From the NCBI GenBank assembly GCA_013396995.1, contig VWZP01005668.1, positions 1,318,806-1,382,805 of the forward strand: DNA of 64,000 nucleotides, in the 5' to 3' direction. This document shows positions 24,498 to 35,270 of the stretch, one piece after another. The notes beneath the pieces were generated by a model, which saw only the letters and a list, made by a program, of their open reading frames with translations, made no database searches and was not told where the DNA came from. The position numbers and the translations under genes are program-made. Every line of letters begins with the position of its first letter. Within the stretch, counting starts at the first letter, position 1. This DNA comes from Dicaeum eximium. Its lineage: Eukaryota; Chordata; Aves; Passeriformes; Dicaeidae.

Positions 24498-25733
24498 TCA
24501 AGATATCTACTAGGTGTTCTCTATTTATATTTGGATAAACTATAACTCTGCACAAGGCATGTACACTTGTCAAGTCTGTGTTGAAGATACAGTATGGATA
24601 CATGACAATTAATTATTTTATTTTCCTGGGTCACATATAAGAGCCATAGCACTGCAATGGGCAAATCCCTGCTCAAAAGATCTTCAGCTGCCCCAGAAAA
24701 GTGGGTGCTGTGCTGAAAATCTCTCTTTGTGAGCAGCAAAGCTTCAAGTAACAGCAGCAAGGAGTAGATTACACCAAAGAGAACAACAGTACCTGGAAAC
24801 AAAGGTTTTCTTTGTCATTCTCAGTGGGGCTACTCAACACTGAGAAATAAAAAGCAGGAGGCCATGAGCACACACAGGACCATTTCATAACCTAGAAATA
24901 AGAATGCCCTCTTGTATTACTATGAATTATTGAGTATGGAATTACCTACAAAAAATTTAGAAATCATAATATCATCTAATAAAAAATGATTAAAAGGGCA
25001 AAACAATAAAATCCTTTTTCTTTCTTAAGCTGTAAACCCATCTAAAAACTACAGTATAAAATGCTTTTCCCACAAGTTTCTGCTAAATCTTGTTATTTTT
25101 ATACAACTAATGTTAACTAGAGAAGATGATTTTGACAACTCCAAATATTTCTTTAAGAATATTAAATAATATATACTTGCAAATTAGTAATGTACTGATA
25201 AATAAAATTTAAAGGTTTTTCTTCTAAGGACAATACAATTCTTGTTTACTTTATAAAGTTTGATCTCTAGAAAATGTCTTAAAGTAGTGGGAAAAGCACA
25301 GAGGTCAATGATCAAGGTTATTCTTAAGAGCATGAAACAAAGATAATGAGAAAAAATAATTTCAGAAAAAATATAGAAGAAAAAATACTGCAACTGAATA
25401 GCTGAGACCTTTTTTTTTGGTTTTGAAGCTTTGTATTACACTGTATTAAACTATTAGAAAAAGGCACTTTAAATTCTATCTTGTTACTATAAAAACAGAA
25501 GTCCAGTGGAATGTTCCATTATGTACTCTGAGTTTCTCATATTATTGCAAATATTCCCCATCTACCTTTGCAGTAGTGCTGGAGGTTCCCCCATTGCCAC
25601 ATACCTATGGAGTTTTGGGTTTTTTTTCTTCTGCAAATAGGACTAATAATACCAATTCGTTCATTAATTCTAGAAGCACTGTAACAGTAAGGCAATTACC
25701 ATGTGCTTAGCTGTATTGATTCATTCTTTTACA
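24498..25733. other. AT-rich non-coding DNA
   Basis: No feature beyond short homopolymer runs. Confidence 0.6.
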
Positions 25734-25757
25734 GTCATACAAGCTGTCATACAAGCT
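25734..25757. repeat. two-copy tandem duplication, 12-bp unit
   Basis: GTCATACAAGCT is perfectly repeated once, at 25734-25745 and 25746-25757. Confidence 0.9.
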
Positions 25758-27274
25758 GTAGTGGTTAAATATTATTCATTTTGATCTCTCTTAAAATGAA
25801 GGTCACATGGGCATATCTAAGTTCATGATGTAAATTGAATAACTATAGCAAATGATCTTAAATGCTTCAGATGAAGTACATTAGCCTTGCAGAAATTTAT
25901 TCATGGAGATTGTTAGAGAGCTAATGAAGAGTTTCTTATCTTTGTGTTGCATGGATTTACTAAAAGCCTAAGAGATTAAATATTCCTGACTTCCAGCAAT
26001 TTACTCAAGGAGTTTTAGTGTTCCTATTAATCAACACATTGACAAATATCAACAGGATATTAATATTTTAAGTGGTTCAACAGAGGAAATGTTATGAGAA
26101 ATAAAGCTCTTTTGAAATGTAGTGGAGTAAACAGTTTGAATTCAGAACTCTGAAGTACTTGGCATGAATAAACTTAAAGTGGCAGTGACAATATCACAGT
26201 CTCCAATTTCCTTAAAAAACATTCTATAGAATAAAGGAGAGATTTCAGTAAAGCTTCAGTGAATTTCTATGACTGTAATTAATTGTTCAGGGCTGTACAT
26301 AAGGGTGTCACTATTTCCATTATAAACCTCTGTTTTAAGGGAAGCGTAACAAAAGAAAACTGTGGGGTTGTGCACAGAACTAAAAGCTCATATAAAAGCT
26401 CATCAATCTTCTATTTTTTTAAAATATTAGATTTCCACAATAAGTCAAGATTAATGTGCTAATTATTTTTTTTTTAAGTTTGTGGCTAATTGTTAGTGCA
26501 TTCTGGTTTCCAGTAAGGAAACATCTTGAAATAAATTTGATAGTGGGATAAACTGAGCATCCATGTTTGGAAATTAGCCCTTACAGGAATGCTTATATTA
26601 AGAACTTAAAAGTAAATAAACTCCAAAGAGTTCAGCCAGCAATTTTTATTACAGATGCCCTATTTTCCAATGCAAAGATGTATTAGGCAAACATTTCCTT
26701 TTCAGTGCATGACCCCACAGAAAAGATATAGCAATGAAGTTACTAAGCACTAAGAGCAGGCTGTGACTCTATTGGTTAATTTTTGATCAGCAGCCTAAAC
26801 TCAAGTAGTGCAATAAGGTTGACAAGGAGGGTATAAGATTGTTGGGTTCATTGCATGATAGACATATTATTCAAAAGAATAATCTTATTTATGACCTTTC
26901 ACAGAAAAAAAACTATCATGTACGAAAAGCAGATTAAAATGACCAGGAAAGGATGGGCTGATGAGTAGGAAGCCTCAGTCTTTCCACATTGATGCTGTAT
27001 TTTGCTGTCACATTGGAAAGTGCATGTACTCTGAGATGCCCTGCAAACCTGCCTGCTAGGGAGTTATTCAACATAGGAAAAGTGCATCCTGATTTCACAG
27101 AAGGTACATCATCTTACCACATAACACAGAGTGAATATCCCCCTATTACAGTCTCCAAATTTATGGCTTGTACTCTTCTACTGATATTTAGATTTCTTCC
27201 ATCCCTGACATTATTAAGATTCTTCTGTCTTGTTTTTATAGTTCTAGTTCTTTTAGTGGCTAATGCTGGGATTT
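25758..27274. other. AT-rich non-coding DNA
   Basis: No gene or named repeat. A plus-strand frame at 26989-27363 runs into the antisense of CR1 and is not a gene. Confidence 0.6.
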
Positions 27275-27920
27275 TAGCACCATCAAATCCATGCCTCTCC
27301 AGTTTAGAGACAGGGATGTCATGTGGGACAGTGTCAAATGTTTACATAAATCCAGGCAGATGATGTCTGTTGCTCCTCAGGGAGGCAGTCCTTGGATAGT
27401 GACCTGCTTTTCTGGGCCCCTTTTTTTTCTCAGGGGTTTTGTATCACAGTAGTCTACCAAGTAGATCCCTAGAGAGGCCAAAATCTGCTCTCCTGAAGTC
27501 TGGGACAGTGAGATTGCTGTGCACCCTACTCTCTGCCCTGAGGATGTTGAACTCCACCACTCCTTGATCACTGCAGCCAAGGCTGCCCTGACCTTGCCCA
27601 CCAGACCCTCCTTGTGGATGAGAGCAAACTCTGGCATAACACCTCTGCTTGCTGGCATCTCTATCAGCTGCAGAATGAATTTATCATCAATATGTTCAAA
27701 TGACAGACTTTTTTGCTTATTCCCTGCTGGGTTTTCCCTCCAGCAGATATCAGGATGTTGGAAGGTTCCCATGAGGACCTTGTGAATGTGAGTTTGCTCC
27801 TACCTGTCTGTAGAGGGACTCATCCACTTGATCTCCCTGGTGCAACAGCTCAGGTAACACTCACTGTTATGGCACCCTGTCCCTGCCCTCTCTTTAATTC
27901 TGACCCATAAACTGTCAGGA
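27275..27920 (-). mobile_element. CR1 LINE ORF2 remnant with internal deletion
   Basis: CR1 ORF2 encodes an APE-type endonuclease (EN) and a reverse transcriptase (RT) that insert the element by target-primed reverse transcription. On the minus strand, the frame from 27772 carries the EN motif GTFQHPDICW (intact CR1 has a DFNHPD-type motif), followed by the stretch between EN and RT. The final EN catalytic motif, normally SDH, reads S-D-Q at 27564-27572 in a shifted frame, so the catalytic His is lost. Downstream, at 27366-27275, LDLCK and FDTVPHD of the RT domain appear, separated by a one-base frameshift. Several hundred codons between the EN-proximal part and this RT motif are missing, with the junction near 27367. 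The copy is dead through deletion, frameshifts and loss of a catalytic residue. Confidence 0.9.
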
Positions 27921-28919
27921 AACAGGGTTCTGTGGAAAATATACTGCTGGCATCAGTGAGACAATAAACAACTCAAAATTGCTATCAAGATTCATCGAGT
28001 GGGATCTAGACAGGCACAAAAAAATGACAGAACTTTCAAAAGGGAGAAGTCAGATTGACTAGCCAAGACATAAATACAATATAATGGAACAAGTAATTCA
28101 GCATTTCTTATAAAGTAAAGGTAACATTTTTCTTCACAGAAGGACACATACAGGTGTGAACTTAAAATGTAAATTGATTGAAAAAACCCTGAAAAACTAG
28201 CAATGAAAGGGATGAGGCAGATACCAAAGCTCACTTTGATTTAAAATTATATTTTTCATGGAGCATTACAAATAATTATCACCCAACTCTCCTCCAGAGA
28301 TTTAGGCCAGCTTTCACATAATGTTGTGATGGTGGGGGAAAACATTAGTTTATCATTGTAGCAGAGTGATGACAGAAGTACATTCCAGTCGACTCTGAAT
28401 TGCTAATAGAATTACACACTGAGTCAAAGCATGGGGTGATTTCTTCCTTATGTAGCATTGTGGATATTAAATGCAGAATGCTATAAGAAATGTGCAAATA
28501 ATTGTTGATGCTGCAGTGCAAAACATGAGATAGCAAGTATCCTGTCATAAAAACAGGATTATAATTCTTTTAAAGTTTTAAGAGTAGTGGGTACAATAAC
28601 AGCGTTTGAGAGAAAAATATATAAGAATGTAAACATTCAGAGCTTACCCAAGCCATAACAATAGACACAATATTACTTTTATGTATTTCATAAACAATGT
28701 GTAAAATAGGTTTAAATGGTTCAAAACAGATTGAAAAATCACATTAAGTCATGAGGAATGCATGTTTACTTTCAAGTTAAGACTAATATGCCCCTGGAAA
28801 GACATCTGCAAATATTATCACTAAATATTATTCACGACTCCCTTAATTTTAGAATACAGATGGTGGGAGAAGCACAAATACAAGTTAACTGGTCAAACTG
28901 AGGAACTTTGAGCTTTTTG
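27921..28919. other. AT-rich non-coding DNA
   Basis: No gene or named repeat is recognised. Confidence 0.6.
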
Positions 28920-29300
28920 AACTCCTCAGATGTGCCTGGGATATGGATCAGGCCCAGGGAGTGGAGCCAGGTTCAGAGCTGCCCTGGGATGGCCAGGCAG
29001 GGCTGTGGGATAAGAGGGGTCAGAGGAGTCTGGCTGGCAGCACCGGGGTGACGCGGCCAAGGCTGCGGCTCAGCTGAGGGAAACAGCTGCCCCTGGGTGG
29101 GGCTTGGCCATCACCAAGGGCTGTAGCCACGTCAGAAGGAGCCATGTGCTCCTCCTCAGTTGACACCCCATTAGCTGCAGGGACCCTGAGGGGATCCAGG
29201 GCAGGATCCCACGCGTGTCTTCCCCATACATGTCTTTGTTCACATCATCACTTCACAAGGGTCCGTGGCTTTGCTGGAGACGTTGCCCACCAGATGCTTG
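28920..29300. other. GC-rich islet, unassigned
   Basis: Abruptly GC-rich (for example CACCGGGGTGACGCGGCCAA near 29041) with a few CpGs and many CAGG/CTGG words, between AT-rich flanks. A plus-strand frame at 29144-29452 (102 codons) overlaps it but shows no domain. It may be an old GC-rich LTR or DNA element, or a conserved or regulatory islet. No family is recognised. Confidence 0.45.
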
Positions 29301-30205
29301 GTCTTGATCTCACAGATGTTCTCTACATAAGGCAAGGACAAAGAAAGGTATTTAGGCCTGGATTTCCAACTTCCTTTGGATTCTGCTCTCTCTCACATGG
29401 AGAAGTCCAAGGTTCCTATGCCACACACAGAAAGAGCAGCTCTGACTTTTAAAGTGGGTTTTTCACGTGCTCAGCTACAGAGGAAAACTTCCGTTCTTGT
29501 CTTATCTCAGTACAAATTTATATTTCTGTATAGGGAAGAGTCTGTGGATTAAACATTTACTTAGCTATTAGTTTAAGAGTTCAAATCCATGCTGGACCAC
29601 ACTGGGAGAAGAGTCCTATCATTGTGGGATTGTAATTGCTCTCTCTTACGTATACTTATTTCTCTTCCCCCAGTTCTTCCGTTTACAAAGAAATTTTTAA
29701 CAGGAATGGTGTCCCCAAGGCTTTCCACATATTTTATGGTCACACACCTAGGCTATTCCCATGGACTGGAGAGATTAGTGAAAAAAACTTCCATAGGTGA
29801 TGCCTTTCTTCCTCATCTTCTCCCAGAAAACAAAAAAAAACAAACCTGTTTGCTTTTGTTGCCATGGTCCTGGGAGCCCTGTATTTGATCTTCGCTTCAA
29901 CACAAAAGATGAACACCCACAATAATCTTCCAATGTGCTCTGGTTGCAACAATGCAACACTTCTCTGTGATTTATCATTTTGAACTATTATTAATCAAGA
30001 CTGCTCTATGTAGTATGGCCTTAAATGAGACCCTAGTGAAACCTCTGTAGAATTCCATCTTGTGCCCCATCTGTGGGTAAAGCAGAAGTGGGACAGAAAT
30101 GCATTATCTACCCAGTCAGGTTAGTGTTTGACCCAGAGGGAAGAGATTGGGGATATTTTCAGTGGTCTCTGAAACTTCATTTCCCATATTTTTGACTTAA
30201 ATTTA
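29301..30205. other. unassigned non-coding DNA
   Basis: No recognised gene or repeat. Confidence 0.55.
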
Positions 30206-30253
30206 GGCGAAATATTAATATATTAATATAAATTAATATTAATATATTTTGCC
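30206..30253. repeat. AT-rich imperfect palindrome
   Basis: GGCGAAATATTAATATATTA on the left pairs with TAATATTAATATATTTTGCC on the right, around a short central AT spacer. The GGC/GCC clamps face each other and the arms differ by two 2-base shifts and one substitution. Most of a 22-bp stem can form. Confidence 0.8.
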
Positions 30254-31754
30254 TGAGTCTCCTTTGGAGAAATGAAACCTAAGCTTCAAGAATTTGGATT
30301 ATATGTAATTATAATACTGATTTGGAAAGGATGAAAATATAAAGCCTGACAAACATCTATCATATTTCATATAACCAAGCTCACTGACTAGTACAAAATG
30401 AGACAAAAGCAGACGGTATATGGCAAGATATCTTTTTAATTTTTCATTTGTGTGCTTTGGACATTTCCTGACTAAATTAATCTAATTGTGCAACAGAAAC
30501 TCAGAATCCTCTTCTAGTTCAGTATTTTGGGTACCTGTGCCTATTATTCTTCCTTTTAATGGAAATGGCTTCACATGTCTCAGTATTACATTTCCTTTGC
30601 CACCTGTCATCCCATTTATGGGGCAGATCCTGAGTTGTTTGAAGCTTGCTTGTTAAAGGCTCATTACTCATCTGTTTCAGTCCCTCTCTTCCTCCCTAAA
30701 TACTTGGATATGAAAGCGAAATAATTAATCGAGATTAAAAGCTGTAGAGAACTGAAAAAGCCACAATGAGCTCAACAGGAGAGTTCTTTACTATTTTCCA
30801 CAGGTATAACAGCAGCTTCCCAGTAGATCCCTGTGTATGCTTTTTTCATAACAACTCTCCTAAACCTTCCTCGTTAAGGCAGAGGTGTGTGACTTGCAGT
30901 TTCTACATAAGTCATTTACAGGGCTTTCAGATGAAAGTTCAAATTAATTATTGAATTCAGCACAGCTGGTACAACTGACTAATTGATGCAGTAAATTGAT
31001 GAATGGCTACAAAGGGTCCTGTCTGGGTCACAAGCGGGTTTTTGTGGGCACACAGGTGGGGAGGGCCACGTGTTGCTTCCCTTGTACTGTACTGCAGCAA
31101 CTGTAACACAGCCTGCTCTTAGAATAAGCCTAGGTGACATGAAAAATGGGAAAAATAGAGGTAAACTGCACTTCTGAGCTTATCCTGGCAATGTACAAAT
31201 ATATGAGAATATAATTGTGTTGAATGCATCTCTCATGGCTTTTTTTTATTTCAAATACATGCTCTGAGTGAAGAAAAGAAAATTGATAAATACACCTTTT
31301 TCTGAGCAAACAGAAAAGTCAAGATCTCATTTCTGTGAAAAAAAAAAAATAGATTGAAATAAATTTAAAAATATCTTTCTTAGCTTTCCAAATGATGTAC
31401 CACAACAAGCTGGTCTTTATCCAGAAGTAAAAAATGAAAATTTATGACATTTTTTACTTTCAAAGTTATCAGCCTTCTTTAAAGTGCAATCAAGTTATAA
31501 TATACATTGGGTGCTGTGCTAATATTATTAAAAGAAATAAATGCAGCACAAACACACTCTGCATCAGAATTCTACCAGCCTACATCAAAGGATATCTTGA
31601 AGTTTTAAGGCTGTACAGTATCGAAGTTGCACAAACGAAGTTAGCACACTTTGTCCACATGTTGCATTCCTCTGATATTCTGGCTGAGTTTCTGTTTCTA
31701 AAATGCCTTCCAGATGCCATCGTTGCTATTGCAGACCCAATCCAAGTTTAGAAT
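30254..31754. other. AT-rich non-coding DNA
   Basis: A plus-strand frame of 105 codons at 31434-31751 has no recognised domain, signal peptide or splice context and is treated as chance. No named repeat is seen. Confidence 0.55.
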
Positions 31755-31820
31755 ACCTAAACTGAACAAAAAAAAAAAAAAAAAAGATGTAGAATAACTN
31801 AAAAAAAAAAAAGCTGTAGA
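31755..31820. repeat. duplicated A-run around an N
   Basis: An A-run of about 18 bases is followed by GATGTAGAATAACT, then N (31800). A second A-run of 12 bases is followed by GCTGTAGAATCAATT. The halves look like two versions of one locus meeting at the N, suggesting an unresolved overlap or a real A-tail duplication. Confidence 0.75.
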
Positions 31821-32560
31821 ATCAATTCTCCAGAGACTGCTGTAATCATTTGGGAACAAGGTTTAAGACTCTTACATTTACATTTACTGAAATATAAAAT
31901 CCAAGAATCAAAAGACCTGCTTTATAATGATTTAACCCAGCTTTATGATGATTTGATATGTATTTAGACTATTTTATGATTATATATTCCCCCTCACCGA
32001 AAAACAGAGATTTTATAATTTGGATTTATTCAAACAATAGCAGTAAATAAAGTTTAAAAGCATATTTCCTTATGATGGAAATTAAATAAGAAATCAGATA
32101 TTATTTCCCTAGATGTTAAAATTGTTTATTTCCCTAGATAATAAATAAATGCGGTACTATTCAGACACAATGTTCTTTTCAGTCGTATAAACTGCATTTA
32201 CAACAGAGCTTAACCAACATGTTAGGTTGATAATGCAGACACATCACAGTGGTGTTGTCAGGTGACTGTCAGAATGATGCTGACTCTTTGAAACAGATTA
32301 ATAAACCCCAGATTTATTTATTTTTAAATTAACTAAAAGCAAAGAAATCAATATGCTATAATACCAGACTTAGCAAAGGAACGATAGAAACGCTCAATAC
32401 ACATTATACTGTGAAATTATGACACAATATTTGTATATATTTATTAAGAATATATTTCTTGTACAAAATAGTAATATTTTTGTGAACAGCAGTTGCTCAA
32501 TAGTTCTCTTCTGAAAAATAATGCAGAATAAAGTGTATTTGAAAATTCTATTGTACTGAT
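31821..32560. other. AT-rich non-coding DNA
   Basis: TTATTTCCCTAGAT occurs twice (32101-32114 and 32126-32139, period 25). No gene is supported. Confidence 0.6.
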
Positions 32561-32622
32561 AAGGCAAATTTCTGTAGCAAAGTGCTATGTAAAGGCAAAT
32601 TTCTGTAGCAAAGTGCCAGGTA
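32561..32622. repeat. two-copy tandem duplication, 31-bp unit
   Basis: AAGGCAAATTTCTGTAGCAA plus 11 bases at 32561-32591 is repeated at 32592-32622. The copies differ at two positions near the end (GCTATGTA against GCCAGGTA). Confidence 0.95.
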
Positions 32623-33221
32623 AAAGAAGTAGAACTGTTTCATATGATTTACTGTAAGGTAAATTTTAAGGCATAGGAATGTTTGGATAAATTATTCCTT
32701 CTGTTTCATTATAGCAATATGACATAGTTATTCTTCCTATTTGTGATCATAATGGTTACATGAGATATTGCATCCCCCTTTATTGAGCAGATAGGAAATA
32801 ACTGCTTTCTGTCCTCACAGCAAAAGCCTGCAGACCACACAAATTCAAGTCACACAGTATAAACAAGCAGGATCTGCACGGACATCTTAATATTTGAGCT
32901 GCTGTAAGTAAAGCTGTGGATCAGATGGCGCCACTTAGTATTTTACATCAAGCCAGGCAAACAGAGGAGATATATGGCTTCAGTGTTCTTTTTTGTCAAA
33001 GGAAGATTAGAGCTACAAGAGCTACAGAAAAACCAAACTGATGATACACATAGGTTTGTTTAATCAAAAGTACTTGAAATGTTTAGTATAGAAAGGGATG
33101 GAAGCCTACCCTTTAGCTGCAGTTGGATTCACCTAAGCATGAATAATCATCCCTCTAGGACACAAGTCCTCCTTGTCTCATTCAGGTCTGTGGGACACTT
33201 GATGAGACACTCTGTGACCCA
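32623..33221. other. unassigned non-coding DNA
   Basis: No recognised feature. Confidence 0.55.
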
Positions 33222-33570
33222 GTGACCCGGTTGTGGCCTTCCAGTACCTGAGGGGAGCCCACAAAAAAGGTGGAGAGGAGCATTTTACAAAAGCATGTAG
33301 TGAGAGGACAAGGGGGGATGGCTTTAAACTGAAAGAAAGTAGATTTAGATTAAATGATAGGAAGAAATCCTCTGCAGTGAGCATGGTGTGGCACTGGGAG
33401 AGGTTGCCCAGAAAGGTCATGGCTGTGCTGTCCCTGGATGTGTTCAAGTCCAGGCTGGATGGAGCTCTGAGGAACCTGGTCTAGCTTAAGGTGTTCCTGC
33501 CCATGGCAAGGGGATCGGAATTAGAGGACCTTGAAAATCCCTTCCAACCCAAATCTTTCTATGTTTCTGA
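33222..33570 (+). mobile_element. CR1 LINE, 3' end including tail (plus strand)
   Basis: Runs from GTGACCCGGTTGTGGCCTTC and CAGTACCTGAGGGGAGCC through GGCTTTAAACTGAAAGAAAG, AGATTTAGATTAAATGATAG and GAGAGGTTGCCCAGAAAGG to GTCCAGGCTGGATGGAGCTC. It ends in CCCTTCCAACCCAAATCTTT followed by the tail CTATGTTTCTGA. This covers the last part of ORF2 and the 3' untranslated region. The retained tail gives the 3' insertion point near 33570. It is one of the better-preserved CR1 copies here. Frames on both strands over it are spurious. Confidence 0.96.
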
Positions 33571-35252
33571 GATGTATATGCACATATATTTAATTATTAA
33601 TTTTATTAAAATCCATAGATGAAATGTACACAGTTTTGGCAATTTCTTTACATCTTATTTTTAGCAAAACAAATCATGTAGTGAAATTTATATAATTAAC
33701 ACTACTACTACTATTTTTATGTAGCTACCCATGTTTTTCTGTTCATATTGTGCATATATATTTCCACAGCAGCACTTCTGTCGGGCAAATGCAAGGGGAG
33801 ATCTCTTACAATCAAAGCTGAACCTGATTTTACTGCACACAGGACAAGCAGTGTCCTCATAGACATGTGAGCATGATGTGACTGAAGGACTGACACTGCC
33901 AATTTGAAGCACAGAGCTTCTTGAACAGTTTAACACATTGCCTTAATGTTTCAGTGCTTCAAAGGATTCAACACAGCTCTTACAGTGTCATTGCTGTCTT
34001 TGCTTTCACTAGTTCTCTGCTCTAAGCAAACAGCTTTTTCATTGAGCCCTGTAATTTTAGTTTTTGAAGGGCTTGAGCGTTCATTTTGAAGGGCAATGCA
34101 CAATCACAGAAGTGTGCTTAAATTTAGATGAGATAAAACATTTTCAAAAATATAATATTTATTATAACATGAAAATCAGTGTTTAATCCTATAGCTCATG
34201 TGCATCCTTCCAGCTTCAGGGTAACAGTTCCTGCTTTTAGAATTTTTTTTAATAATAGGAAACTATTTCTAAGATTTCTAAAAGTTTTGTATGGAGGCTG
34301 TTATATGTCACTTAAAAGGATAAAGTTAAATCTTTATTGTCTCAGCTAAGGATTAGCAATGAACTACACCTGTGATTCTTACATTTTATAGAATTGATTA
34401 TAAAATTTTAATAAACACTATCAAGAAAAAATATTTTCTTGGAAACAAGATAGAAAAAGTAAAAACTGTTAAAGGTGCCTAGGCATGAAAACAGTCTTTT
34501 ACCTGATTTCACTGTGTCTGCTGAGAAGGTGGTGACTCCTACCCAGGTTTGAGACGAGGTAGAAGAGGTTAATCAAAAACTAAAAGACACATCCTAACTT
34601 CTTCTGTTTGACTTCCCTGTTAGACAAGGGAAAGGATGGAAATATATTCCTGAATAAAGCTGCAAGGCAGATTTACACACACAAGTCTTTGGTCAGACCC
34701 AGGTTTCTTCTAGGACTGTGTAGGAGGAAGGACTTGCTACAGCAATTGCACCCCAGCCAGAATGACGTGTCCTTTTGGTAACTTTTCACTGTGGGACACC
34801 AAGAGAAAATCTTGTAGAGTGAATGTCAAATCCAGGTACAAGCCATGCCTTACCTGTTCCATCTCTAGCTCTCTCTAGACCTAGTAATGGTGGAATTGAT
34901 GTTTAGGACTAATGAAAATGCAGTATTTCTTTGGTTTAGCCTTACATTTGCTGTGGGTGAGTTCTGAATATCTAGCAAACTAATTTTGTTTCTCTGGCTG
35001 TGGTCAAACAGAAATCTGGATGTTTTAGCTAATTACAGAGTTAAAGGAACCCCTCAACACAAGCTTCTTGACTAGTTTGAGACCTAATTGTTTACAGCAG
35101 AGTTTGTGATAGTTTTCTTTGACTTTCATTGGTCTTAACCTCCACAATGTACAAAAGGCACCAGATATTTCATCAGGCAGTATATGTCAGTATAATTATA
35201 GTATATTCAACCTGGAAAAAGCCTTTAAATACCCAGACCCACTGCACCAAAG
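33571..35252. other. unassigned non-coding DNA
   Basis: No gene or named repeat is recognised. Confidence 0.6.
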
Positions 35253-35270
35253 CAAAACAAAACAAAACAA
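35253..35270. repeat. short CAAAA microsatellite
   Basis: About three to four CAAAA units followed by CAACACTG. Confidence 0.8.

Noticed and set aside
26989..27363. 124-codon plus-strand open frame
   Set aside because: Its 3' part is antisense to the CR1 reverse transcriptase remnant and its 5' part has no recognisable content.
29570..29600. GTTCAAATCC as a tRNA B-box
   Set aside because: No matching A-box upstream and no cloverleaf can be drawn around it.
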